Assembly: GCA_905250025.1 (NCBI GenBank)
Contig: CAJNOJ010000116.1
Coordinates: forward strand, 62,001-126,000
DNA: 64,000 nt
From: Adineta ricciae
Taxonomy: Eukaryota; Rotifera; Eurotatoria; Adinetida; Adinetidae
Direction of reading: 5' to 3'
Part shown: piece after piece, positions 34,468 to 44,799 of the stretch
Layout: each line of letters starts with the position of its first letter
Position numbering within the stretch: position 1 is the first letter of the stretch
The notes under the pieces: model-generated
Seen by the model: the letters and a program-made list of their open reading frames with translations, nothing else
Database searches by the model: none
Told to the model about the DNA's origin: nothing
Position numbers and translations under genes: made by a program

Positions 34468-35214
34468 TTAGATACTTTCGGTGATGGTAGGTCGTTTTCG
34501 GCGAATGACTAAAGCAAAGATTCGTAATAGAGTCGAAAATCAAAAACTTCCTTACCTTTTGTAATGTAAAGATAAAAGAAATCACAATAGAGGACTGTCT
34601 GAACAACTCCGGAAACAATCGATATCCAATCGAGAAAATCTTCCATGTAATAGCGATAAACCCAGTTGAGAATGTAGAAAAACCGATAGATGCCCAAGGC
34701 GAATAAATAATGACTTGTAATGATTTCTGCCTCACCCGTTTTACTAACCATGAACAATTGAGGAAGAATGGCAACCGACTCGAGATAAATTGAAAACGTC
34801 CAAAGAATTTCTAAGACAGAAAATTCGTGGTTCCAGATGAAAGCCAGTGCAGCTGATGGTAAAATTAGTAATTCAATTCGAAATGAATCATGACTACGAT
34901 GATAGGTTGATTTGAATTTCACATAGATTAAATAGAGTGTAAAGTAAGTCGAAGTAAGATAAACTATTTTCATTATCGAATTGTATGCGCTAACATAATG
35001 AACAAATAAGTCCAAATAACGAAATGAGAAAACAATGGCATAGAGAACAACACTTTTACCAGATACACCTAAACAAGAATATGATTGCGAATCAGGAGGA
35101 GAAGAGTATCGAAAGTGATTTACCGGCACATGAACGAGTTGTCCAAATTTTAAGTAAAAGGATAAAAATAGCGGCTAGATGAGAAAAATCTCCCAATAGT
35201 CGAAAGATATTCAT
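34468..35214 (-). CDS. KDELR: KDEL receptor (ER lumen protein-retaining receptor)
   Basis: Seven-helix Golgi receptor that returns KDEL-tailed proteins to the ER in COPI vesicles, in a pH-dependent way. The start MNIFRLLGD is fixed by homology although the frame is open further upstream. Highly conserved segments are [85 protein letters not shown] and [14 protein letters not shown]. The last exon (34508-34468) gives the cytosolic tail [13 protein letters not shown], basic and with Ser/Thr sites, consistent with COPI recognition and phosphorylation control. Three exons, about 212 residues. A TTCTTCTAG acceptor lies about 37 bases before the start. Confidence 0.96.
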
Positions 35215-35335
35215 TGAATGAATACAATTAACACTTGACGAATGCTTATCTAGAAGAAAGAAAGGTAGCACATATGAGGCATCAGATGGCATCAATAGAG
35301 CAGTCTCGACCAAAACTGTCGAAAGCGGGACGTGG

Positions 35336-35686
35336 CTAGCAGATCAGCTCTGTAAACCAATCCGAGACACTTGGGTATACTTGATTTGACAGTTTGGATA
35401 GCAACTGGAATTTTCTCATCGAGAAATCGTATTTGAACGATATTTTAGGAACGTTCCAGAAAAATTGCACAGTGACTTTAAAGCAGATGCCGCTGCATGT
35501 CGAATGATCAATCTCAATATCTTCATTGTCAATAAATCGCTGGACGAAAGCATCATCAACAAATGTATAATCTCTAGTGTGGTATGATATTGGGCATCGC
35601 AATCTCAGAATTGTGCCGATGATGTAGGCATCGTAGGTGTTCTCTATTGAGATACATGACAGCGATATCAATGTGCGATTAAAATT
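35336..35686 (-). CDS. Small unknown ORF, probably one exon of an unresolved gene
   Basis: An open frame of about 116 codons follows a TTATTGTAG acceptor and ends at 35336. It has no ATG of its own at the beginning. A plausible first exon (MMSKTKTPQAGLSL, near 35838-35790) lies upstream, but its visible donor would put the join out of frame. The translated IENTYDAYIIGTI is reminiscent of carbohydrate-binding modules of glycogen-targeting phosphatase subunits, but the rest does not fit. It could be a decayed gene or a real one with a join I cannot place. No function is assigned. Confidence 0.3.
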   Translation of the reverse strand, partial: NFNRTLISLSCISIENTYDAYIIGTILRLRCPISYHTRDYTFVDDAFVQRFIDNEDIEIDHSTCSGICFKVTVQFFWNVPKISFKYDFSMRKFQLLSKLSNQVYPSVSDWFTELIC

Positions 35687-36167
35687 CTACAATAATCAAA
35701 AATACATAACTGAAAGACTAATTGTATCAATAATCAATCACACGCCCATATTGTAGGAACGATTAGTCAGTCTCATAGTGTCGTACCTGTCAAGGATAAA
35801 CCTGCTTGTGGTGTTTTTGTTTTCGACATCATGCTCGATATTTAATCGATGAAAAAAATATATCATCATTTTAAGCGCTCCCACTAAGCTTTCCTTTCTT
35901 CTGATATACCACATTAATTACTTGTGACAATTTTCATACGATTGGTCATGGACTACTACCAATGACGCGCTGTTATTGGAAACAAACAAAAAAAAGTATG
36001 ACAAAATCCGGTAAAAGTGCAAGTGAATTATACGAAAATAATTGACAGTCATGACTCTGAAAACAAAAAATGCCAGAGATCTCCACCATAATTATTTATT
36101 TTTGAATTATGCTTATGACTGTATATAAAGAACTCAAAAATGATGTGAAACTATATTCTCGTCGGCG
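35687..36167. other. Spacer upstream of the O-methyltransferase
   Basis: Contains a possible short exon for the unknown minus-strand ORF, and on the + strand a CCAAT at about 35960 and a TATA element. Nothing else stands out. Confidence 0.4.
36122..36129 (+). promoter_or_regulatory. TATA box
   Basis: TATATAAA-like element about 40 bases before the O-methyltransferase ATG. With a usual 25-30 base offset the 5' UTR would be under 20 bases. This is the clearest TATA element noticed in the window. Confidence 0.45.
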
Positions 36168-36968
36168 ATGTCTGTATCAACAATGTTAGGTGGCTTAATT
36201 TCAACCAAATCGTTATACTCACAAGATCCAGTCGATCGATACATTTTCGATCATTCGCTTCGTTACACGTCGGAACAAACTGAACTTTTGCACGATCTTA
36301 AAAATCTACCAGGTTTGTAGAAAACAGTATTTCCAGAATGTACACAGCGCTCATTGATATATTACAGAAAAAATTCAACCATGGTTGGGCTCAACGGATG
36401 AAGCACAGTTCTTTCAAGTTCTCATTCGATTAATGAATGGCAAACGTGCAAGTAAGTTAAAACAGTGTTCTGTTCCATTCGATAAATCCTTCTAACTTCT
36501 TTAGTTGAAATCGGAACATTCACCGGCTATACGTCACTTACTATTGCCTTGGCCTTGCCATCCGATGGTGAACTAATCACTTGCGATATATCAGATGAGT
36601 ACATTCGGCGAGATATCTGGAAGAGAGCTGGCGTTTATGACAAAATCAACTTCCAACTTCGACCAGGACTCGATCTACTGGAAGAACTACTTGAAACAGA
36701 AGGTGAAAATTCCTTTGACTTCATTTTCATCGATGCTGATAAAGCTAATTATCCACAATATTATGAATTAGCCCTTCGATTGATTCGTCCGAATGGCTTA
36801 ATCGCTATTGATAATACACTATGGAATGGACGTGTTCTAAATCAGAATGATACGACGCCGGAAACGAGTGCGATCCGTCAAACGAATGATATCGTTAAAG
36901 ATGATCCACGTGTCGACATCAGTTTCCTAAGACTAGGCGACGGAACAACATTTTGTCGGAAAAAATAA
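36168..36968 (+). CDS. Class I SAM-dependent O-methyltransferase (CCoAOMT/COMTD1-like)
   Basis: Soluble cation-dependent methyltransferase of the caffeoyl-CoA O-methyltransferase superfamily. Three exons encode about 225 residues. The SAM-binding motif I is IEIGTFTGYTS; ELITCDIS carries the acidic ribose-binding residue; FDFIFIDADKANYPQYYE holds the metal-binding Asp; AIDNTLWNGRV supplies the next Asp-Asn pair; and LRLGDGTTFCRK is the typical end. Unlike human COMTD1 there is no N-terminal membrane anchor. The DNTLWNGRV motif resembles bacterial-type members as much as COMTD1, so the orthologue is left open and a foreign origin cannot be excluded. The substrate is unknown. The leishmanolysin-like gene starts only 76 bases downstream on the same strand. 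Confidence 0.88.
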
Positions 36969-37044
36969 AACAAATTTTAAACTGTTTTACTTTTCATTTA
37001 TAGATATTCTGTTTTATTTTTGTTTTTCGAAGTAGACATCGATT

Positions 37045-39941
37045 ATGTCATGTCGCTTCTTACTTTTTTTCTTATTCATTATTCCTCCAAGTTTTTCGTC
37101 AATACATATATCTCCTAATCAAAACCAATTACAATATAGTTTCATAAATACAGATTCAAATCCAAGACACGAACGAGTGAGACGACGCACTGTACCGGAC
37201 ACATTTCAAATACATATTCATTATGATATCAGTGTGCAAAAGTAGCAGAGAATGCTTTTCTTGCCTCTTAAAGTTCTTTTTCTATTTCATCTAGATTACA
37301 TAAAGACGAACAACGATTGATTAAGAACGCGGTTGAACAAGCAACGGACTATTGGAGTAAAACAATCCGACCAAAATATAAACTGAACGATCGGATTCGC
37401 TTGACGAGGTATTTTTGCTGAGAAAAAAAAAAGAAGCAATAGAAATGTATTCAAGAGGGAAAACCAGACTTATGTACTTCTTCGTACTTCTCCGTAATTC
37501 CTTGTACTTCTCCGTACTTCTCCGTAGTTCCTTGTACTTCTCTGCACTTCTCCGTACTTTCTTGTACTTCTCTGTGCTTCTAAGTAAGAAGTCCTGCCTT
37601 TCCCCCATTGAATGTATTTCTGTACTTTTCTGTTTAGACAATGCCCGTCAAGGAAAATGTTCATTGTGGAGAATGATTATACAATACATTATTGCTCAGA
37701 GAAATGTTTAGATGTGACGAAATGTGGTGATATTATAGTACCGGATGAACATTTACAACAATGCCATGTGTGTAGTAAAGAGAAAAAATGTAACCGAATT
37801 GGAACGAAAGGGGAAGGTGTTGACGCCGAATTTATTCTGTATGTCTCCGCGCTCGAAACAACTCGATGTCAACCAGTAGACACGTTAGCGACAGCATCTT
37901 TTTGCCAATTGGAAGCAGATAGGGACAGGTAAATCAATTATTTACTGATAGTAGGTCTATGTTTCACTGTTTCTCTTAACATTTCTAGACCGATAGCCGG
38001 TAATATCAATGTATGTCCACGACGTTTGAAAGAAGAACGGAACTGGATAGACTTCGATTGGCTAGTTAGTACAATCAAACACGAAATTCTACATACTTTG
38101 GTAAGCAGCGATGTTTTAACGTGTGATATGTTTAATTAATATGGAATTGTTCGTGATGTTCGTTAAGGTATTTTCTTCGGGCCTATTCGCATTCTTTCGA
38201 AATAGTAATGGAGAACCATTAACAGAACGTGATCCTGCTACGAGATGGCCGCGAGTTTATGACGAACAGTAATTGAATTTCTCATTACTTGCTTTCGACA
38301 TTTTGACATTCATTTTCGATGTATAGACTGCAAGTGTACACACCAAGTGAAAACGTATTAAAAAACTTAACCAGATCCGGCTGGAAAATTCGTGATGGAA
38401 CGATCGATAAAGAAATATGGCTGATAGTCACACCGAAAGTTCAGGTAAATTGAAATATTAGGAAAGGTTTATTCAGCATAATTCTATAACTAGGCGGTCG
38501 TGCGTGATCATTTTGCTTGTCCAACGCTAGAAGGTGCTGAACTGGAAGATCAAGGTAGTACAGGTACAGCATTGACTCATTGGGAAAAACGACTCTTCGA
38601 AGTAAGTTTATTTCGTTTCACATTACCATCATCATCGTCGATTTGTCTCTCTTCAGCATGAAATAATGACTGGAACATACACACAAGAATCAGTGATATC
38701 TAATTTAACCTTAGCTTTACTGGAGGATAGCGGGTGAGAGAGTTCGTTTCTTCGGAGGAATGATATGCTATACTGTTTTTGTTGATAAAAGATGGTACGA
38801 TGTTTCTTACGAATACGGCAAACCTTTACTGTGGGGTCGTCACCTTGGCTGTGATTTTGTCAAAACAAGTTGTAAACAATGGATTGATACAAAACTTGAA
38901 CAGTAAGATCAACTATGTTTTGTATTCTACAATTCTGTATCCATTATAGGAAGCAGAGTCCCTATCCATTCTGTACGCTCGCCTCGAAGCCTAATCAATC
39001 CAAGCGCATCTGTGCTTATACATATGATAAAATAGTCATGTGTAACTTAATCGAATATCAAACAGCGCTACCACGGCAATATCAGGTAAGATTAAGATCG
39101 ATGTGGAAACTAATTTCCTTTTATTTCAGTTGTTTGATTCACTTCCGAATATTACTGATCCGAATGAACTCGCGCGATATGGTGGACATGTTATGTTAGC
39201 TGATTATTGCCCATACAATCAAGAATTGACATATCGAAATACAAACCGTGATTCTCGTTGCTATCGATCGGAAAACCAGCCACCAAGTAAATTTAAATAG
39301 GAACACGCTTTTTGTCACCGGTTTTTTGTATTTCATTAGGCAAGGAAAACTACGCATTGGAAAAATATTCTCCAGAATCGAAATGCTTCGATCATGGTTC
39401 AACATGGGAACAATATGTTGATCAATGTCAACGACGACGTCGCATTTGGCCACAAACGGCTGGATGTTATCAGGTATATGCAAGCACTCTTACATTCTTA
39501 TTCATTTGCTTTCTTCTATTAGTTTGAATGTGTATCATCCCGAGGAATTTATGTCCATATTGGCCAGGAAAGATATCTATGTGAATATTCAGGTCAAAAC
39601 ATCACTCTGATCATGAGCGAGAACAATTCAATATATGTCGGCTCAATCATTTGTCCCGATTGTCAGATTATGTGCGGCTCAATGGTTAGTGCTGATGTCC
39701 TTCAGTTTTCAAATAACTGATTCGAACGATTGCTTTTTAGAACAACTTTCAATGTCCATCATTGAAGACTCAACAACAATCACTATCAAACACTCGTTTA
39801 ACTTTGCAGAATCTCTGTGGAAGATTACAGCGTGACAGTCAGCAATATAAGTCAGATACGAATGCTCAATTATACACATCACGATGGTCGTTATATTTTA
39901 TCTCTTTTGCTTTTCTCTTCCTGCGTCAAAATTTATTGTAA
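37045..39941 (+). CDS. LMLN: Leishmanolysin-like metallopeptidase (M8 family)
   Basis: Zinc metalloprotease of family M8, in animals linked to cell migration and division. A signal peptide ([19 protein letters not shown]) is followed by a propeptide-like region. The catalytic HExxH is in [10 protein letters not shown] (about 38088-38103), with downstream SSGLFAFF and [15 protein letters not shown] supplying the metzincin third-ligand region. Cys-rich C-terminal segments follow ([32 protein letters not shown]) and a hydrophobic end ([12 protein letters not shown]) compatible with a GPI signal. About 12 introns, nearly all 45-70 bases; one of about 225 bases holds a 10-bp tandem array. Complete, with no key residue missing. 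It sits 76 bases after the O-methyltransferase. Confidence 0.92.
37475..37584. repeat. 11 x 10-bp tandem array inside a leishmanolysin-like intron
   Basis: Eleven successive 10-base units based on TACTTCTCCG, with variants such as TAATTCCTTG and TAGTTCCTTG every third unit, so a 30-base higher-order period is visible. It fills about half of an enlarged intron. The open frames seen through it on both strands are by-products of the 30-base period. Confidence 0.85.
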
Positions 39942-40033
39942 TGAAAAAGAAAACGAATGAATAAAACTAATTTTGTTAGTCTTCTACGTTTGGTTTCGTT
40001 ATGTTTTAGTGAGCCTTGACAGTGTTTTGTTGT

Positions 40034-40674
40034 TTAAACGATCGACTTTCGTGGAAATTTACTTAGTTCAGCAGCTAAACCATTCGACACTTTCGTACAG
40101 AATATCTGCCATGAATGCTTCTCTTCAGTCGTTAGCTCTTGTTGAAGTTCGTAGTTGATGACATGAACCAGACTGTTACTATAATGCTAGTTGATCAAAG
40201 AGTCATTCGAAAATATTCTTTTCGTTCAAGGAATTACTTTCACTTGCGTTCTCCCAACGCCTTGATTATTCAATTCGACAGCTTTCTCATGTATTTTCTC
40301 ATCGAATTTCGTATCACTATGTTCAATTATGTCCTCATACCAGCGGATGAATCGTTCTCCTGGCTCTTTAATTTCTTCAGTATCAAGTAATTCGGCTTCG
40401 CTTTTGTAAGCTTCAGGTATACGATAGAAAGGTTTGAATTCCGGGTATCTATGCAATAGACTGATGAGAAGAAAGAACAGCTGTTCGTGTAGATAGCTTT
40501 CCAATTTCATGTGACTTACTAAGCAAATGTCTTTTCACCCAAACGATCAATTTTCTTGACGTCCGGCCAGGTTCGTTTGACTTCACTTGCAACGATACCA
40601 AACTCGATTACAGCAGGACTTGGTTCTGCTATGATACTTTCTTGCGGTTCAACCGATGAAGCTCCACAACCCAT
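40034..40674 (-). CDS. N-terminally acylated globin (globin X-like)
   Basis: Three exons (40674-40520, 40460-40244, 40186-40034) encode 174 residues. The N-terminus MGCGASS fits N-myristoylation at Gly2 plus palmitoylation at Cys3, as in globin X proteins, which implies a membrane-tethered globin. After a short linker the globin A-C helices read ASEVKRTWPDVKK, LGEKTFAYLLHRYPEFKPFY, and the G-H region HYSNSLVHVINYELQQEL and TTEEKHSW. Intron 1 is phase 2 inside TFAY and intron 2 is phase 0 before HYSN, matching the classical B12.2 and G7.0 globin intron positions. A candidate proximal His is in KIHEKA; no distal His is evident. Low sequence identity makes the call moderate. Function (redox, NO or sensing) is open. 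Confidence 0.6.
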
Positions 40675-41148
40675 GGATAGTTACAAGTGACTTGTACTTT
40701 TTCTCTGTTGGTGTCTTACAGGCAGTATAAAGAGTTGTATAAGAAGCGAAAAGGATTTTATAGTTACTGATTGTATCCCTAGAGATGGTGAGATGTTAAG
40801 AGCAGTCGTATAGTTTATAGTTCGAGGAATAATTGACTTCCGATACGAAACATTCCTCTTATTACAGTAGATCGTCAGAAATATAACTTAGAAGGGCAGT
40901 GTATATTCAAGACGAAGGTACACTGAAGAGATTCATTACGGAGATGACGAATAATCTAATTTAACCATTTTTGTATGTTGAATGTTGCACAATGGTTTTG
41001 ATAGCTGTACCATGCGCAAGAAACGATACGTCTGTAGTAAAATGATTAAATTTATGACATGAAAAAATTTGAAGTTGAAACTGATGAAATGTCTACGAAC
41101 ATGGAAAAATAAGAACAACAAATTTTGAATTATTTTCCGTATTTTCAG
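40675..41148. other. Divergent promoter region, globin / HAD phosphatase
   Basis: 474 AT-rich bases between two divergent starts. No ORF or RNA gene was recognised. Confidence 0.45.
41139..41148 (+). promoter_or_regulatory. Splice acceptor abutting the HAD phosphatase start
   Basis: GTATTTTCAG is followed directly by ATG. No same-strand gene lies close upstream, so this is either a spliced-leader acceptor on a monocistronic transcript or the end of a 5' UTR intron. Confidence 0.45.
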
Positions 41149-42413
41149 ATGTCAGCTAGCGAATCTTGCACACGTTTGACAGAAGCTCATTCAAAATCAT
41201 TATTGAATAATCATGATACATTTTTATTCGATTGTGACGGTGTCCTTTGGAATTTTCCAGAAATCTTTCCCGGTGCTGTTGAATTGCTGAATTATCTGAC
41301 CGAACACGTATGAAAACTAATTTTAGGACGAGAATTTCAACTCATATTGTCTATCATAGGGCAAACAACTGTTTTTCGTTACAAATAATTCAACTAAAAC
41401 GCAAGATGACTATGCAAAGCGTTTCAATGACATTGGATATAAAGCCAAGCCTGTATGATAAGTTCACGATAAGGATCAAAGAAGAAGGAATAAATACTCT
41501 TTTTTGTGTTCTCAAATAGGAGCAAATTATTTGCACGGCATGGCTTACGGCGCAGCATTTGAAGTCTATTGACTTTAAGGGAAGATGCTATGTGTTAGGA
41601 ATGCATTCTATGGCACATGAATTGGAACGAGAAGGTTTTGAAATCTGTGGTGGTATCGGAGTAAGTCAAATGAAAAGTCGATGCAATGGAAATCAGTGAG
41701 TTTTGCATTTAGCCTGACCCATTAGCTTCGGATGCGACTGCAATCAAAACAGACAAACTGAACTTAGATCCGAATGTATGTCTCGTAGAAAAATAAAGAA
41801 TCGATACTTTATTTATCATACTAATTTCATTTATAACTAGGTCAATTGCGTCATATCTGCTCTTGATCTTCACGTTAGCTACATTAAAATTCTCAAAGCA
41901 GCCACTTATCTCAACCGCCCAAATGTTCTCTTTTTGGCAACGAACGACGATGCTAGTCTTCCTCAAAGTGATGAAGTCATCATGCCGGGTAACTGTCTTA
42001 TACATTCCAACTCTCATCATCTTTCGTTCTCGACAACACACAGGTGCAGGAACAATCTTAGCTTCTGTTGCAACCGCAGCGTGCCGTTCGCCGACTATAC
42101 TTGGTAAACCGCATGCACCTATGTTTGATGCCATTCGTTCGGTCTTTCCAAATGTTGATCCCAAACGAACAGTTATGATTGGTGATCGGTAAACTTTCTC
42201 GTTAATGAAGTCGGTCGACTCTTTTCTATTTATAGGGTTGAAACCGATATCGCTTTTGGTAATCGACAAGGTACAACAACATTACTTGTCTTTAGCGGAG
42301 CAACAAGCGAGAAATATTTGGATAGCCTTAAACAAGGTGATGAACGAGATCTTTTACCTAGTTTTTGCGTGAAAGATGTTCAGCAATTTTTAAACTTTCT
42401 CAAATCAAACTAA
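41149..42413 (+). CDS. PGP: HAD-IIA phosphatase, phosphoglycolate phosphatase-like
   Basis: Cytosolic haloacid dehalogenase phosphatase of the PGP/PDXP group, which removes phosphate from metabolites such as 2-phosphoglycolate, glycerol-3-phosphate or pyridoxal phosphate. Motif I is FLFDCDGVLW with the nucleophilic Asp, motif II FFVTNNSTKT, the lysine region is in LGKPHAPMF, and motif IV is MIGDRVETDIAFG; LLVFSGAT follows. Six introns, all short. About 310 residues, usual for the group. The start follows a splice acceptor directly. Sequence by eye does not settle PGP against PDXP. Confidence 0.9.
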
Positions 42414-43221
42414 CACAAGTGATTTTGATTGATCCGTTGATTGATATCTAGCGGTTCTAGCTAAATAAATACCGAAGAAAACCGCATTTCATTTCTATTT
42501 TCTCCACACTCGAAGACAAACAAAATTTGTCGCAGACTTCGTTATCAATGATGAACGAATGTATTTCTTCTCTTTGAATATGCTTATTTGATTTGAAGTA
42601 TAGTATCAATGAAAATATTTTCTTTCAATTTTATTCTTCCTTATCTAATTGTCGTAATAAGTCATCGACAATAGTTTGCTACAACACTTCGGTCGATGGT
42701 TTCTCTCCTGCACACATTACTCACATCGGTGTTTTTATTCGAAGCTTGTAAAGATGAATAATACGCATAAAGAATGATACCCGTAGAACGCACTCTGTTC
42801 GTGACCTACTATATTAGAGACTACATCAATAAATCCACAGTTCACTTTCGAGCGACACGATTCAATTCGATCTTCCATAGTTATTGGATTAATAGTAAGT
42901 CAAAGAACTTTTTTCGTGTATTTTTCGTTCAATGACAAAATGAAACATCAATCAAACTCTCTAAACTAACATGCACCAGTTGACAATTTCATATACTGAA
43001 ATGCATCGATAACGTAAATATAAGCAAGCGAGAGAAGGAGAGGAAGAAGAGAAGGAAATTGGCGACAGTCCATCGATTTGAGAGCTTTCTCATCTTTAAT
43101 AAAGAGAGAAGGGAAGATTTGATAACGATCAGTAACAACGAGGAATACTTATGTTCATTATATACTTTCTTTTTATTTACTAGCATTTCTCATAGGATTG
43201 TTTATTTAATCACCAAATCTG
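42414..43221. other. Spacer before the vWA gene pair
   Basis: About 0.8 kb without a credible gene. It carries the poly(A) signal of the HAD phosphatase at its beginning and presumably the promoter of the first vWA gene. Confidence 0.45.
42464..42469 (+). terminator. Poly(A) signal AATAAA, HAD phosphatase
   Basis: Hexamer about 50 bases after the stop codon. Confidence 0.55.
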
Positions 43222-44155
43222 ATGGGTAATACAATTGATACAGCTATCTGTTTGGATTGTACATCGTTGATGGCACTTCATATCTCTTCAATTAAAGAGA
43301 AGATACGTTACGTTTTTGATACCGTGCCAATAAGTAAACGAGATAGTGCACGATTTAGTGTGATTCAATTCCGAACACCCAATGATCAACCAGTAACCAC
43401 AACAATGGTACCACCCTATAATATACATGCATTGGAACAAATACTTGCACTTCCACTATGTCAAGAAGAGTATATTGATGATAATCGAGATATTGGTAAG
43501 AGTTGTATTATCCTATCTTCGTATATGAACTTACAAGAACTATTAGGTGCAGCTCTACGTGAAGTTTTGAATCTTCCATGGCGTGATACTGTTCGTGAAA
43601 TGGATCAATTTTATAATCTGACATGTATCGATATTCTGTTGTTCCTAGGATGAAAACGATGTTTTCTTGGAGAAACTTGCTGTTTTGATCACCGATGGTG
43701 TACCTTGTGGTTTGTTTGATGCATTTAATGGCAATGATCCTTGGGAAATCTCTAATGATATGCGTAATCAAGGCATTACTTTGATTGTTGTTGGCGTTGG
43801 AGGAAGTATTATGCAGTGCGACGACTTTTACTGCGCTTTAGCTCATAATACAGGTATGCACATGAAGATATTTAGTGTGAATTTATTGTTTATTTCAGGA
43901 GGATTTTATATTCCCTTCATCAATGCTGATCGAATCTTATCTTCTGTGATTGGAACAATTATTCATGACCAAACAACATTTAACCAAGTACGAACCCATG
44001 ATCTATACGAAGAAATTGAGAAAAACTCATCGTTCAAATATTCTTATATGAAATCACGAGTTAAATGTATGATTCATGAATGTCAAACAATGAATGATAT
44101 TCGTCGCTTCTTTTACGATCATCGTTTATCAATTCAATACGATGCTCATAGCTAG
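43222..44155 (+). CDS. vWA-like protein A (degenerate MIDAS)
   Basis: Three exons encode about 270 residues made largely of one von Willebrand A-like domain. The first strand TAICLDCTSLMALHI stands where typical members have DCTGSM or DxSxS, so the metal-ion site has lost its second polar residue. The second half (KLAVLITDGVPCG, NDPWEISNDMRNQGITLIVVGVG, DDFYCALAHNTGGFYIP) matches intracellular vWA domains found beside alpha-kinases and ubiquitin-type modules. The first junction (RDT|DEND) uses a GTTCGT donor. The N-terminus MGNT could be myristoylated, but residue 6 is Asp. No signal peptide, so probably cytosolic. A clear paralogue follows at 44800. Confidence 0.7.
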
Positions 44156-44292
44156 TCTTTCATTTCCATTTTAGTCAATTCAAGATATTTCTTAGATCTT
44201 TAAAAGATAACTTATGTAGTCAATATATATGGCTTTCGCAGGCTAGTTTTTATTCCTTTTATCCTCGTTTAGCTTGAATATTTTATGTTTAT

Positions 44293-44298
44293 AATAAA
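44293..44298 (+). terminator. Poly(A) signal AATAAA, vWA gene A
   Basis: Hexamer 138 bases after the stop; overlapping AATAAA copies follow directly. Confidence 0.5.
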
Positions 44299-44432
44299 TA
44301 AAAACCAAACAAAGAATTTTCAATAGAATAAATTGTGCACGCGTCCAACGAGTGCTGATTTTACTTGTGAAAGTGTCGCTAACGTCTTATATACAGCACT
44401 CGAGAAAAGTCCAACCCTCGATAATTTCAGCC

Positions 44433-44453
44433 TATATATATATATATATATAT
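44433..44453. repeat. (TA)n microsatellite
   Basis: About ten TA units between the two vWA genes. Confidence 0.8.
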
Positions 44454-44799
44454 TGGTTTGCAGTTAGAATGAAAGTATCGATGGATGGAGAAGAATTTTT
44501 TATTCCGAACAAGAGCTACGCATGATAGTGCACACACGTGATTCACGGCTTTTGTAATATCCAAAGTTCAAGAGTAAAATGGTGCTGTTCTATCGTATTT
44601 TGACGAGAAAATTCGTTGATAGTTTCTTTATTTACACTAGTAAGCACGTCGTGAAATATAGAAAAGAGAAAATCTAGGTATAAATTCTATCTACAAAATA
44701 CAGTAGCCGTTAGTACGTGTTTGTTTCTTTCAACAATCAGTTCGTAGCACTCTTCATTTTATCTATTCGTCACGGAATATCTATTTTACGTACAAAACA

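Larger units (their letters stand above)
44156..44799. other. Spacer between the vWA paralogues
   Basis: Holds a poly(A) signal at 44293 and a (TA)n run at 44433-44453. No coding or RNA gene was recognised. Confidence 0.45.

Noticed and set aside
37321-37711. ORFs with [10 protein letters not shown]-like decapeptide repeats on both strands
   Set aside because: They arise because the intron's 10-bp array has a 30-base period, which leaves several frames open. The true exons flank the array.
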